The notes: generated from the sequence alone by a model not told the origin. A DNA stretch of 64,000 bases from Rhodococcus jostii NBRC 16295 (GCF_001894825.1 NZ_BCWY01000033.1:1-64000); one strand, 5' to 3'. Shown: positions 48,701 through 56,288, counted from the stretch's first letter. Numbers and translations are program-made.

Positions 48701-51700
48701 CCTGGTTCCGCGCGCGAGCGGCGCACGGGTGCCGCTGTCGCCTGCGCAGCAGCGGATGTGGCTGCTGAGTCGTGTCGATACCGCTTCGGCCCTGCACAAC
48801 ATGGTCTTCGTCACGCGGCTGGGGAACGATGTGGACGTCGACGCTCTCGAACTGGCGATGCGGGATGTGCTGCAGCGGCATTCGGTATTGCGCACCATCT
48901 GCCCCGTCGACGCCGACGGTCCGCACCAGCTGGTGATGCCGGTCGAATCCGTATCCGGTGATCCGACGGACGACGATGCCGGCTTCTCCGTCGACACGTG
49001 GAGCGCTCGACCGTTCGACCTCACGTGTGAACCCCCTGTGCGGGTAACGCTGTGGCGCAACGACACCGGCGACTACACCCTCGGCGTGGTGGTGCACCAC
49101 ATCGCGCTGGACGGCGGTTCGATGGGACCGCTCCTCGCCGATCTCGATACGGCGTACCGGTGCCGCACGGAAGGCACGGCCCCGCACTGGGCGCCGCTGC
49201 CCGTGGACTACGCCGACTACGCGATCTGGATGCGCGATCTGCTCGGGGACGCCTCCGACCCCGGCAGTCTGGGTCGTGCCCAACTCGACCATTGGGCGCA
49301 GGTACTCGCGGGAGTGGGTGCCCCACTCCCGCTGCCGACCGATCGTCCCCGACCGGAACTGCCGAGCCGCATCGGGGCGAGCGTGGAGTGGACGTTCGAC
49401 GACGACGTGCGCGAGCGCGTCGGCGCCCTGGCACGCCGCCGGGGAACGACCGTGTTCATGGTGCTCCACGCGGCCCTCGCGGTCCTCCTGGCGCGGTTGA
49501 GCGGACACTCCGACGTGGTGGTGGGCACGGCGGTAGGCGGACGTCCGAACCCGGCGCTCGACGCCGTCGTGGGCATGTTCGTCGGCACCGTGGCACTGCG
49601 CACCCCGGTCTCCCCGGCGCAATCGTTCGAGGATTTCCTCGCGGACGTTCGCACCGTCGACCTCGACGCACTCGCGCACGCCGACGTCCCGTTCGACGAC
49701 GTCGTGGCGCATCTCGCTCCGCCACGATCCGCGGCCTACAACCCGCTGTTCCAGGTGATGCTCACGTACCAGCACGCCATCGAGTTCCCGGGGCTGTTCC
49801 TCGGCGCAGACGAGTACCACCCCGACGCGCAGGCAACGGAATTCGACCTCGCGTGGGATGTGACCGACGCGGCCGACGCCCTGACGGTGCGACTCGACTA
49901 CGCCACCGACCTGTTCGACCGGAGCACGGCACTCACGCTGCTGCGCCGGTTCGCTGCCGTCGTCGAGGCCGCCCTGGCCACCCCGTCGGTCGCCGTCGGC
50001 GACCTCGAGATCCTCGACGACGCCGAACGCGCCCACCTCGTGCAGGGACCCCGGCCCGTGAGTGCGCCGCGGACCCTCCGCGACATCCTCGACGCCAGGG
50101 CTCGCGCCACCCCGACCGCGGTCGCGGTGGTCGACGGTGACACCCGGTGGAGCTACCGCGAACTCGACGAACTGTCGGACCGCTGGGGCCGCGCACTCGC
50201 ATCCCGCGGCGTCGGTCCCGAGGACGTCGTCGCCGTGGCGGCGCCCCGCGGTTGGCACTGGCTGGTGGCGGTGTGGTCGGTGACCAAGGCCGGTGCGGCA
50301 TGGATGTCACTCGATCCCGGTCATCCTGCGGAGCGGCTCGACTGGATGCTGACCGACTCGCGTGCGGTGCTCGGATTGACCGTCGGCGATTTCGCGGATC
50401 TGCCGCGATCCGTGGACTGGCTGCGCCTCGACGAGCAGCCCGTCGGTGACGCGGATCCAGCAGCACCCGACGTGGACAACCCGGCGTATGTGATCTACAC
50501 GTCGGGGTCCACCGGTCGGCCCAAGGGCGTCGTCGTGACACACCGCGGCCTCACGACACTTCTCGCCACCCCCGCCTACGCTTCTGCCGCGGAAAACGGC
50601 GACGCCGCCCGGGTGCTGCAGTTGACCTCCCCGACCTTCGACGTGTCGGCGTTCGAGATGCTCTGGGCCGTGGCGTTGGGCGGCACCCTCGTGGTTGCCC
50701 CCGCATTCAGCTATGCCGGTGACGAACTGGCTCGGTTCCTGATGTCGCAGAACATCACCCACTTCACGCTCACGCCGACCGTGCTGGCGTCCCTCGACCC
50801 ACAGCGCCTCGTCCCGTCGACCGTCGTCGTCGGGGGAGAGGCACTGCCGGCGGATCTCGCCGAACGCTGGTCGCGGCGGCACCGCCTGTTCAACGCCTAC
50901 GGTCCGACCGAGTTCACCGTCGACGCCTCCGTCGCGGGCCCCCTCGAACCTGGCCTGCCGATCACCATCGGAAGCGCCCTGGACGGCAACGCCGCGTTCG
51001 TTCTCGACGCGCGCCTGCATCCGGTGCCGGACGGGGTCACCGGAGAGCTGTATCTCGCCGGTAGCGGCATCGCACGTGGATACGTGCGCCGAAGCGATCT
51101 CACGGCAGGGCAATTCGTCGCCCACCCGTACGGCAAACCGGGGGAGCGGCTGTACCGCACCGGCGACGTGGTGCGGCGTGACCCGAACGGTGAACTGGAA
51201 TACCTGGGTCGCAGTGACTCCCAGGTGAAGATCCGCGGAATCCGGGTGGAGCCCGCAGAGGTCGACGCCGTGCTGCTCCGGCACCCCGACGTCGAGTTCG
51301 CCGTGACGATTGCGGTGCCGACCTCCACGGACACCGTCCTCGCGTCCTACGTCGGGGGTGCCTCGAATCCGACGCCCACGTCCGTCCGTGACTACGCACG
51401 CGGCCGACTGCCGCGGCACCTGATCCCGGCCTCGGTGACGGTCGTGGACACACTGCCGCTCCTGCCGTCCGGCAAACTCGACCGCGCCGCACTGCCGGTG
51501 CCGACGATCGAGCTCACCGAATCCGTGCTGCCCGCAGGCGAACTCGAAGAGGCGATCGCGGCGGCATTCGGGGAAGTCCTGGGCCGTGACGAGGTGCCCG
51601 CCGACGAAGCCTTCTTCACCCTCGGCGGCACGTCGATGGGAGCCGCTTCGGTGGCGACCGAACTGCGCCGCCGGCTGGAACGCGACGTGCCCATCGAGTG

Positions 51701-52457
51701 GATCTTCACCGACCCCACCGTGCAGCGCCTGGCCGCGCGGATCGAAGACGGCGCCCGGCTCGAAAGCTTCTTCGACACCCTGGTCGAACTCCGCCCCGCA
51801 GAGGTGGGAGTGCCCCTGTTCTGCGTGCATCCGCTCAGCGGATTGGCCTGGTGTTTCAGCGGTCTCGCGGATCACGTCGGCGATCGTCCGCTGTACGGAG
51901 TGCAGGCGACGGGTGCGCCGGACCTACCCGAAACGCTGCCGGAGTTGGCCGCGCGGTATGTCGACGCGATCCGGGTCGTTCAACCGGAAGGTCCCTACCA
52001 CCTGCTGGGGTGGTCGCTCGGCGGCACCATCGCCCACGAGATGGCCATTCAGCTCCGGGAAGCCGGCCACGAGGTGGCGCCGCCGGCCCTCCTCGACACC
52101 CTTCTGCCGCAGCATCAATCGCCCGAACCGGAAACCCTGAGTGAGGACGAGTTGATCGCGCAGTTCGGCTCGTACGTCAGCGTCGACCGGCTGCGTGAGA
52201 TCCGGGCGGTGATCGAGCGACTCGAGATGATCGCGTCGACCCACAGCCCGCGCGTGCTCCACGGCGACCTCGAAGTCTTCGTCGCCGCCCGAGACCTGAA
52301 CCGGCACCCGGATGTGGTCGATGCCTGGCGTCGCCACGCCGACGGCGTCGTCACCGGGCACCACATCGACACCACGCACTCCGAGATGGCGGATCCAGGC
52401 CCGCTCGCCGAGATCGGCCGACTGCTGCGGAGATCGGGGGAGCACGGCGAACCGTGA
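39777..52457 (+). CDS. Four-module non-ribosomal peptide synthetase (C-A-T)x4-TE
   Basis: 4226 aa NRPS. Module 1: C (HHLVMDG at 132) of EntF-like type, A1 (about 447-900) and carrier LGGNSL (960). Module 2: C (HHIAADA, 1148), A2 (1475) and carrier (1960). Module 3: C (2143), A3 (2457) and carrier (2926). Module 4: C (3107), A4 (3432) and carrier GGTSMG (3950). A thioesterase with GWSLGG (Ser about 4080) and a late His (HSEM) ends it. Specificity codes read by eye: A1 DFWNIGMVHK (threonine), A2 DMLCMGAMYK, A3 DALLGGAVVK, A4 DVFTVGAVDK (last three unassigned). There is no epimerase domain, MbtH or starter-loading gene nearby. GTG 39777 follows GGGGTGG; GTG 39744 and 39768 are alternatives. A1-A3 are shortened between cores A2 and A3. 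Confidence 0.93.
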   Translation: MSSFPLSRAQQALWFAQQLDPDVPLTIAQYVEVRGFLDLDALVAATDRACRELESPVIRLVDAPGEPWQLVDQSISDALTYLDLRESDDPVGDARRWMAESYSRPIDVLADRLIAATLLHLGDGHYYWYSYVHHLVMDGHGAMVLMNRVAELYTHRLNGTEAPQSNAMSLRELHDSEEAYRQSSRYAKDQDYWAARTVELPAPARLSHRAESSGAQSRVASRMMDPEVATRIEDLARLWNSSDVPVVVAAFAAYLSRLTGTTDIVLTLPVSARTTAAARRSAGMVANTVPLRLRADPAVGIRELVRRVQLELTGALRHQRFRSEEMRCAGVASTRRDFGPRVNIMNFYRQIALGDLVGEFTVLPAGKIDDLAVNLYPSVAGQATRVDFTANPRLYSDNEVSALLSRFMNFLAAFTAAGPEDVLGALEVLTADERAEATTENPGRAPDAAFLHELFLDRVTDRPDAVAVTCGEQSLTYAELDERSAAVAASLSETGVVAGDVVAVVLPQSPDLIATIIGVVRAGGVYLPVDPQYPPERIQYLLDDAEPVAVIADAASPPVSTSYPRAVNKYSRARSAYVIYTSGSTGRPKGVLVTHANVLSLLTNTRDEFGFGPDDVWTMFHSAAFDFSVWEMWGALTTGGRLVLVDHFTARSPHEFQDLLVREGVTVLNQTPSAFGQLAEVDDPADLPVRLLIFGGEALDPTQVWPWLERHSGVRAVNMYGITETTVHVTAAELDPPAHDASATIGRALPGVHTYVLDGALRPVPPGSVGELYVAGAQVSSGYLHRPSLTAERFVANPFVAGAVMYRSGDRVRYRGGGRLDYIGRTDTQVELRGYRIEPGEIEAVLLGHPDVERAVVVLRDTTVGRRLVGYVVTDADPATLTRHLRTILPDHMVPGALVSLPAIPLTVNGKVDRTALPDPGVLTADGQGTHTPIEDVVADVFAEVLGGTEVGTRHNFFDLGGNSLLATRVSARVSAVFDIDVTVKDVFEAATVAELAARVEERSGAGRRRPPLRPVTGDGRIPLSPAQQRMWFVNQFDTGAAGYNLPLVVRLDGELDVHALASAAHDLIERHRTLRTVYPSDADGAHQVVLDAADVVLELAPIALPEDAVAAHLRAFADNGFDVSVEAPIRSRLYRVGPDAHVFALVVHHIAADAWSLTPLIRDTMTAYQARLADRGPEWPPLPVQYSDYSVWQRAVLEEASADTLRQYWLDTLADLPEQVTVPADHPRPAAASGHAGTVGIELDEQVHDALNALARNGRATTFMVLHAALAAVLSRYSGSRDVPIGTAVAGRTDPQLDDMVGMFAGTLVLRTAVDPSATFTELLAHVHEQDIAAYTHADMPFETLVELLNPARSTSHHPLFQVALSMQRGRPGQVTLPGLTVTPVGDVVDRANFDLQLTVTESGPGGRLHLDFGYDADLYDHSSIEQFASRLVRFLEAVCADPLLPVGDVDLFDAAERAALVPAVGPAAPAPSTLREILTRGVVVAPDAVAVSGGGVELTYRELDARSDAVARELAETGAGPGSLVPWADPRSVDSVVRLWAIAKTGAAPVLFDPARTAFTPREWESVPGHTVPLTSEVAYVVYTSGTTGTPKGAVVTHDGLAALAADLRERYAAGPGSRMVHRGAAGFDMTLLEVLVAGASGATLVVAADAEYAGPALAELMARERITHACMTPTILATLGDRALPDLQVLMVGGERLSPELTNRWAAGRRLYNAYGPAETTMYSFSTGPLVAREPVSVGAPVHGVSAVVLDDRLRPVPPGLPGELYLAGSGLARGYRDQPRLTAERFVAADDGTRRYRTGDLVRWRKIADGFELEYLGRNDSQIKMRGVRIEPAEIDTVTARLTDVAFAATVVRLTGAGTEMLVSYVLPNEHLDTHDLRRRLAEVLPSYLVPTAVVVLDAAPPTVNGKLDLRSLPLPELAVAENAAPDTDTERAVAAVFADVLGSGSVGRGTHFFDAGGNSLLATQLTARLTDSLGHAVPLRTLFAHPTVAELAEALDDAVPETDLRPALVARPRPDRIPLSRSQYRMWVLNRNDPDSPTYNLPATVRLDGVLDVDALTAAFEDVIRRHETLRTRYPMDGHPYQEILDPVPLDLDPVDVRDPAEFMDEFASRGFDLTHDRPIRVALLRLDPRSHVLAVNIHHIAADGWSLTPLVSDVLSAYATRCSGTAPHGDPLPLQYADYAVWERELLGGEYGQRRVEHWRRVLDGVDGTAPLPTDRSPSGSNRAGVVEFEVSAQVQQAVHLLAAQHHATPFMVLHAALSVVLSRHGAQSDVVVATAVAGRGERALDSLVGMFVNTLALRAQVLPDMPFTGLVAQVRDFDVAAFEHADVPFEVVAGLLGGRTPQVALALQNMPIPTVEAAGMIVTAEEFDTGTTKFDFHLTFTETSNDGAPAGMSGVAVYSAALFDHQTVRSLVTNLERVLEAVGADPARAVGDIVVTGAEPLVGEQPAAERTLAEILTATAARYPDNDALTDGESTLTYRELDERSDARARELTAQGVTAGEVVPIDLPRSSDFVVELWAVAKTGAAFSPVSGFGGQGYQKCARDVAYVIQTSGSTGTPKAVAVTHRGLGPLTAEVVRRYRVGPDDRVLHGYNPAFDAALLEMLLAFGSGACLVVAPADVFAGAELHRLLADQRVTHYLSTPSVLATLEPRGLESVRVVGVGGEALSPELAATWSAGRLLLNAYGPTESTVVATLTEVDPLTANGPVTIGGPIAGTTALVLDTRLRAVPVGAVGELYLAGSGLAQGYLGAPGRTAERFVAATDGTRMYRTGDLVHRRADGTLAFLGRGDRQVKLRGMRIEPAQVEAALAELRGVEQAAVSVQRNELVAFVGGTGIDSGTLRQHLTGRLPAYLVPSRIVTMDALPLTANGKLDVAALEAWDDDVIATPPRTAVEELVAGVFADVLGSARIGTGHNFFEAGGDSLSATAVTARLSAALGVDVPVRVLFENPSPAALARWMGDTASGAARPLLVPRASGARVPLSPAQQRMWLLSRVDTASALHNMVFVTRLGNDVDVDALELAMRDVLQRHSVLRTICPVDADGPHQLVMPVESVSGDPTDDDAGFSVDTWSARPFDLTCEPPVRVTLWRNDTGDYTLGVVVHHIALDGGSMGPLLADLDTAYRCRTEGTAPHWAPLPVDYADYAIWMRDLLGDASDPGSLGRAQLDHWAQVLAGVGAPLPLPTDRPRPELPSRIGASVEWTFDDDVRERVGALARRRGTTVFMVLHAALAVLLARLSGHSDVVVGTAVGGRPNPALDAVVGMFVGTVALRTPVSPAQSFEDFLADVRTVDLDALAHADVPFDDVVAHLAPPRSAAYNPLFQVMLTYQHAIEFPGLFLGADEYHPDAQATEFDLAWDVTDAADALTVRLDYATDLFDRSTALTLLRRFAAVVEAALATPSVAVGDLEILDDAERAHLVQGPRPVSAPRTLRDILDARARATPTAVAVVDGDTRWSYRELDELSDRWGRALASRGVGPEDVVAVAAPRGWHWLVAVWSVTKAGAAWMSLDPGHPAERLDWMLTDSRAVLGLTVGDFADLPRSVDWLRLDEQPVGDADPAAPDVDNPAYVIYTSGSTGRPKGVVVTHRGLTTLLATPAYASAAENGDAARVLQLTSPTFDVSAFEMLWAVALGGTLVVAPAFSYAGDELARFLMSQNITHFTLTPTVLASLDPQRLVPSTVVVGGEALPADLAERWSRRHRLFNAYGPTEFTVDASVAGPLEPGLPITIGSALDGNAAFVLDARLHPVPDGVTGELYLAGSGIARGYVRRSDLTAGQFVAHPYGKPGERLYRTGDVVRRDPNGELEYLGRSDSQVKIRGIRVEPAEVDAVLLRHPDVEFAVTIAVPTSTDTVLASYVGGASNPTPTSVRDYARGRLPRHLIPASVTVVDTLPLLPSGKLDRAALPVPTIELTESVLPAGELEEAIAAAFGEVLGRDEVPADEAFFTLGGTSMGAASVATELRRRLERDVPIEWIFTDPTVQRLAARIEDGARLESFFDTLVELRPAEVGVPLFCVHPLSGLAWCFSGLADHVGDRPLYGVQATGAPDLPETLPELAARYVDAIRVVQPEGPYHLLGWSLGGTIAHEMAIQLREAGHEVAPPALLDTLLPQHQSPEPETLSEDELIAQFGSYVSVDRLREIRAVIERLEMIASTHSPRVLHGDLEVFVAARDLNRHPDVVDAWRRHADGVVTGHHIDTTHSEMADPGPLAEIGRLLRRSGEHGEP
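41446..41495. repeat. Perfect 15-base inverted repeat inside NRPS A1
   Basis: CGCCCGTGAGTACTT (41446-41460) and its exact complement (41481-41495) flank a 20-base spacer. It is read in frame as PPVSTSYPRAVNKYSRAR between core motifs A2 and A3 of the first adenylation domain. A perfect 15-base dyad is not expected by chance in coding DNA of this size and looks like an inserted palindromic element. Confidence 0.8.
44465..44508. repeat. Inverted repeat inside NRPS A2 at the same seam
   Basis: ACGTGAGTGG (44465-44474) pairs with CCACTCACGT (44499-44508), with an inner GTGCC/GGCAC stem at 44481-44492. It shares CGTGAGT/ACTCACG with the A1 element and lies at the same place in the second adenylation domain, but it is read in another frame (PREWESVPGHTVPLTS). 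Confidence 0.6.
47381..47427. repeat. Decayed palindrome-like sequence inside NRPS A3 at the same seam
   Basis: CCCTGTGAGCGGTTTC (47381-47396) and AAGTGCGCACGGG (47415-47427) resemble the two arms of the A1 element. The right arm matches AAGTACTCACGGG at 11 of 13 positions. The dyad is now imperfect. It again lies between cores A2 and A3, here with the shortest linker of the four domains. Confidence 0.4.
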
Positions 52458-52578
52458 CGCACGTGACGCCGACAGTGGAACTCATCACTAGGATGTAGCG
52501 ATTCAGTCGGGTCAAGACGATGTGAATGACAGCTCGATCGCGCCGCCGCGCGCGACGCAATGTGGAAGAGACTCGATA

Positions 52579-54246
52579 ATGGAAATTCAGGACTACCTGC
52601 GAATTCTGCAATCACGATGGAAAATCATCGCGATCACCACCGTGGTGGCGATCCTCGGTGCGCTGGGAGCGTCGTTGCTGACGACGCCGATCTACGAAGC
52701 GTCGACACGGCTGTTCGTCTCGACGTCCGCCGGATCGTCGGTGAACGAGGTCTACCAGGGAAACCTGTTCTCGCAGCAGCGGGTGACGTCCTACACGAAA
52801 CTGCTCACCGGCGAGACGCTCGCGCAGCGGACGATCGACAAGCTCGATCTCGGCGGCACGGCCTCGGCGCTCGCCTCACAGGTGAAGGCCAGCTCCGCGC
52901 CCGACACCGTTCTGATCGACGTCAAGGTGCAGGATCCGTCGCCGGAACGCGCCCGCGACATCGCCAACGCCCTGTCCGATGAGTTCGTCGTCATGGCCCG
53001 GGAGCTCGAGACCCCGGAGAGGGGCGGCGCCCCCGCCGCTCGCGTCGTGGTCGAACAGCAGGCGCAGACCCCGTCCGCTCCCGTCTCGCCCAAGACTCTG
53101 CGCAACCTCGCGCTGGGTGCCGCGGTCGGGCTCCTGCTCGGCATCGCGTTCGCCGTCTTGCGTGATCGCCTCGACAACACGATCAAGGATCGGCGCACGG
53201 TCGAGGAACTCGCCGGTTCCGCACTGATCGGCACCATCCCGTTCGACAAGGAGCGGCAGACGCAGCAGGCGATCAACTTCGCTGAAGGCAACTCGTCGAG
53301 CGCCGAGTCCTACCGGGAGCTGCGTACGAACCTGCAGTTCCTCGAGGTCGACAACCCGCCGCGCGTCATCGTCGTCACCAGTTCGCTGCCCACCGAAGGA
53401 AAGACCACCACCGCGATCAACATCGCCCTCGTGCTGGCGGAGGGCGGCCAGAATGTGTGCCTGGTCGAGGGCGACCTCCGCAAGCCTCGGGTGTCGAAGT
53501 ACCTCGGTGTCGTCGGTTCCGTCGGTCTCAGCAGTGTGCTGGCCGGCAAGGCCGACCTCGACGCGGTGCTCCAGCCGACGCAGTACACGGGTCTCACGGT
53601 GTTGGCGTCCGGACCGATCCCCCCGAACCCGAGTGAGCTTCTCGGAACGGAGACGGCCCGCCAGGTCCTCGCCGATCTGCGGGGACGATTCGACTACGTG
53701 ATCGTAGACGCATCACCGTTGCTGCCGGTCACCGACGCGACCGTGCTCACCGCGATGTCGGACGGTGCGCTGGTCATCGCGCGTCACGCCGAAACCAAGC
53801 GCGACCAGCTGTCGCGGGCGGTGGGCAACCTGCACAGCGTGGGGGCCACCATCCTCGGAACGATCATCACCATGACGCCGAGCCGCGGGCGGGGTGTCTA
53901 CGAGTACAAGTACTACTACGAGACCGACAAGTCCCTGCCGCAGATGCAGCCGGCCGTTCCCGTGCAACCGCCTGCACACCAGCAACCGGCGCCGCACGTT
54001 CGTGAGGAGTACACCCCGCAGTCGTACGGTCCGAACGGCGGAAATCGGCAGGAAGTCCCGGCCTACCAGGGCGCACCCGCATACCAGGGCGACCAGAGCC
54101 AGCAGTGGTACGGGGCTCCCGACCACTACGGTCACGAGCAGCAGGCGGGCGCACCGATGCCTCCCGCACCGAGGCGCACCCGCCGCTACCGTGAAGACCA
54201 GGAAGCCTGGTCAGAGGCGGACGCTCCGCGCGATCACACCCAGTAG
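52579..54246 (+). CDS. Wzc-type polysaccharide tyrosine autokinase
   Basis: 555 aa BY-kinase fused to a Wzz-like chain-length domain. Residues about 1-210 have two membrane segments (IIAITTVVAILGALGASLL and NLALGAAVGLLLGIAFAVL) around a periplasmic part. The cytoplasmic kinase has Walker A SSLPTEGKTTTAINIAL (about 270), VCLVEGDLRKPRV (Walker A', with Glu where Asp is usual) and DYVIVDASPLLPVTD (Walker B). The C-terminal tail is tyrosine- and glutamine-rich (YEYKYYYETD, EEYTPQSYG), the usual autophosphorylation cluster. GGAAGAG precedes ATG 52579. It controls polymer length and export together with the phosphatase next door. Confidence 0.92.
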   Translation: MEIQDYLRILQSRWKIIAITTVVAILGALGASLLTTPIYEASTRLFVSTSAGSSVNEVYQGNLFSQQRVTSYTKLLTGETLAQRTIDKLDLGGTASALASQVKASSAPDTVLIDVKVQDPSPERARDIANALSDEFVVMARELETPERGGAPAARVVVEQQAQTPSAPVSPKTLRNLALGAAVGLLLGIAFAVLRDRLDNTIKDRRTVEELAGSALIGTIPFDKERQTQQAINFAEGNSSSAESYRELRTNLQFLEVDNPPRVIVVTSSLPTEGKTTTAINIALVLAEGGQNVCLVEGDLRKPRVSKYLGVVGSVGLSSVLAGKADLDAVLQPTQYTGLTVLASGPIPPNPSELLGTETARQVLADLRGRFDYVIVDASPLLPVTDATVLTAMSDGALVIARHAETKRDQLSRAVGNLHSVGATILGTIITMTPSRGRGVYEYKYYYETDKSLPQMQPAVPVQPPAHQQPAPHVREEYTPQSYGPNGGNRQEVPAYQGAPAYQGDQSQQWYGAPDHYGHEQQAGAPMPPAPRRTRRYREDQEAWSEADAPRDHTQ

Positions 54247-54729
54247 ATCGGCGATCTCGGACCCGATGGTCAGGAACGTGTCCTCGTCCTGTCCCATCGG
54301 GTCCGGCACGTCTTCAGGGGTCTCGTCCGCTTTGTGTCTGGGACGTGCCGCCGCCAGATCGGCCACGGATTTCGCATCCGCAGCCTCCGCGAGCCGAGCG
54401 GCCTCCCGGAGGGTGAACGTCTTCTTCAGCTGCTCCGGGGCCAGCGCCAGCACCTTCTCGCGCTGACGCTCGGTCATCGTCAACACCAGGTCGGCGTCCA
54501 CCGCCAGATCGGCGGTGAGCAGCCGCGCGGTGAAATCGCTGGGATCACCGCCGAGCCCTTCGAGGACTTGCGCGGCCGTCGGTTCCATCGGGCGTCCGAC
54601 CGCGGCGCGCGTACCTGCACTTTCGGCGGTCATATCGGTGATCCCGAGCTCCTCGGCGTAGGCCACTGCGAGGCGCTCAGCCGTTGGGGAGCGGCAGACG
54701 TTTCCGGTGCAGACGAAGAGAACATGCAT
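54211..54729 (-). CDS. Low-molecular-weight protein-tyrosine phosphatase
   Basis: 172 aa LMW-PTP that removes phosphate from tyrosine, in such loci from the Wzc-type kinase. The P-loop C-x5-R-S is VCTGNVCRSPTAERLA at residues 6-21, and the general-acid Asp is in VPDPMGQDEDTF at about 142. ATG 54729 is the family-typical start (MHVLFVCTGN). The much longer minus-strand frame upstream is a shadow of ugd. Its 3' end overlaps the kinase's 3' end by 36 bases on the opposite strand. Confidence 0.93.
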   Translation of the reverse strand: MHVLFVCTGNVCRSPTAERLAVAYAEELGITDMTAESAGTRAAVGRPMEPTAAQVLEGLGGDPSDFTARLLTADLAVDADLVLTMTERQREKVLALAPEQLKKTFTLREAARLAEAADAKSVADLAAARPRHKADETPEDVPDPMGQDEDTFLTIGSEIADLLGVIARSVRL

Positions 54730-54834
54730 GGGCGAAGCATAGGGTCTCGCTCCGCACCGTTCGTACACGCACTGTTGGCTTCGAACATCGGTCGGGGAAA
54801 TATCGCGCTCACCTGCGCCGGTTATCAAGGGTGC

Positions 54835-56157
54835 ATGCGCTGCACCGTGTTTGGAACCGGATACCTGGGAGCCACCCACGCCGCCTGTATGGCGGAACTG
54901 GGCCACGACGTTCTCGGCGTCGACATCGATCCCGGAAAAGTGGCGAAACTCTCCTCCGGGGAGGTCCCCTTCTACGAGCCCGGACTCGCGGACGTTCTGC
55001 GCCGGAACATCGACGCCGGCCGGCTGCACTTCACCACGTCGTACGCCGAGGCCGCGGAGTTCGCGGACCTCCACTTTCTCGGTGTCGGCACCCCGCAGAA
55101 GAAGGGGGAGTACGCGGCCGACCTGCGGCACGTGCACTCGGTGATCGACACCCTGGCGCCGCTGCTCGACCGTCCCGCGGTGATCGTCGGAAAGTCGACC
55201 GTTCCGGTCGGGACGGCGGCGGACCTGGGTGAGCGGGCCCGGGCGCTCGCGCCCGCGGGTGACGACGTGGAGGTCGCGTGGAACCCGGAGTTCCTCCGGG
55301 AGGGCTTCGCCGTCCAGGACACCCTGCACCCGGACCGGATGGTGCTGGGAGTCGACCGGCAGCGCCCCGGACGGGCGGAAACCGAATTGCGGGAACTGTA
55401 TGCCCACCTGCTGGCCGAGGACATTCCGTTCCTGGTCACCGACCTCGCCACCGCGGAACTGGTCAAGGTCTCGGCGAACGCGTTCCTCGCCACCAAGATC
55501 TCCTTCATCAACGCCATCTCCGAGGTGTGCGAGGCCACCGGCGCCGACGTCACCCAACTCGCCGACGCGCTCGGTTACGACGCGCGGATCGGCCGGCGAT
55601 TCCTCAACGCCGGGCTCGGCTTCGGTGGCGGCTGCCTGCCCAAGGACATCCGCGCGTTCATGGCCCGGGCCGGTGAACTGGGCGCGAACCAGGCGCTGCA
55701 CTTCCTCCGGGAGGTCGACAGCATCAACATGCGACGACGCACCCGGATGGTGGAGTTGGCGGCGCAGGCGTGCGGAGGTTCCCTGCTCGGCGCCAACGTC
55801 GCGGTGCTCGGCGCGGCGTTCAAACCAGAATCCGACGACGTCCGCGATTCGCCCGCGCTGAACGTCGCGGGAATGATGCAGCTGCACGGGGCGGTGGTGA
55901 GCGTCTACGACCCGAAGGCGCTCGACAACTCACGACGACTGTTCCCGACATTGAACTACGCGACGTCGGCGGTCGAGGCGTGCGACAACGCCGACGCGGT
56001 GCTCCTGCTCACCGAATGGGCCGAGTTCGCAGCGCTGCAACCGGACGACCTGAACGGCGTGGTCCGCGCCCGCGTGATGGTCGACGGCCGCAACTGCCTC
56101 GACGCCGCGGACTGGCGCGCCGCAGGATGGGTCTACCGGGGGCTCGGCCGGGGCTGA
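54835..56157 (+). CDS. ugd: UDP-glucose 6-dehydrogenase (copy 2)
   Basis: 440 aa paralog of the enzyme at 27787-29112. It has the same FGTGYLGATHAACMAELGHD, GKSTVPVGTAADLG, NPEFLREGFAVQDTLHPDR and catalytic GGGCLPKDIRAF. It oxidises UDP-glucose to UDP-glucuronate with NAD. ATG 54835 follows CAAGGGTGC, and the longer frame from 54334 is the reverse of the phosphatase gene. GC content is higher than in copy 1, consistent with this being the resident chromosomal copy. Confidence 0.94.
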   Translation: MRCTVFGTGYLGATHAACMAELGHDVLGVDIDPGKVAKLSSGEVPFYEPGLADVLRRNIDAGRLHFTTSYAEAAEFADLHFLGVGTPQKKGEYAADLRHVHSVIDTLAPLLDRPAVIVGKSTVPVGTAADLGERARALAPAGDDVEVAWNPEFLREGFAVQDTLHPDRMVLGVDRQRPGRAETELRELYAHLLAEDIPFLVTDLATAELVKVSANAFLATKISFINAISEVCEATGADVTQLADALGYDARIGRRFLNAGLGFGGGCLPKDIRAFMARAGELGANQALHFLREVDSINMRRRTRMVELAAQACGGSLLGANVAVLGAAFKPESDDVRDSPALNVAGMMQLHGAVVSVYDPKALDNSRRLFPTLNYATSAVEACDNADAVLLLTEWAEFAALQPDDLNGVVRARVMVDGRNCLDAADWRAAGWVYRGLGRG

Positions 56158-56288
56158 CCTGCGCCGCGCAGGTTGCGATCGGGTCACCGAACGGATCGGA
56201 CCACGCGGTTCGGTAACAGGTGAGAAAGATCGCCCGCCGCGATTGCCGGAGCGGTAGCGTCAGCGCTATTCGCAACGGAGGGCCGACG

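Noticed and set aside
39777-52457. Naming the NRPS as the rhodochelin or heterobactin siderophore synthetase
   Set aside because: Threonine in module 1 is compatible, but codes A2-A4 are unassigned and no DHB, hydroxyornithine or iron-transport genes lie in the window.
54334-54834. N-terminal extension of the second ugd to 607 aa
   Set aside because: It reads the reverse strand of the phosphatase gene, and the Rossmann motif begins directly at ATG 54835 behind a ribosome site.
54730-55887. N-terminal extension of the phosphatase on the minus strand
   Set aside because: LMW-PTPs begin at MHVLFVCTGN, and the extension is the reverse of ugd.
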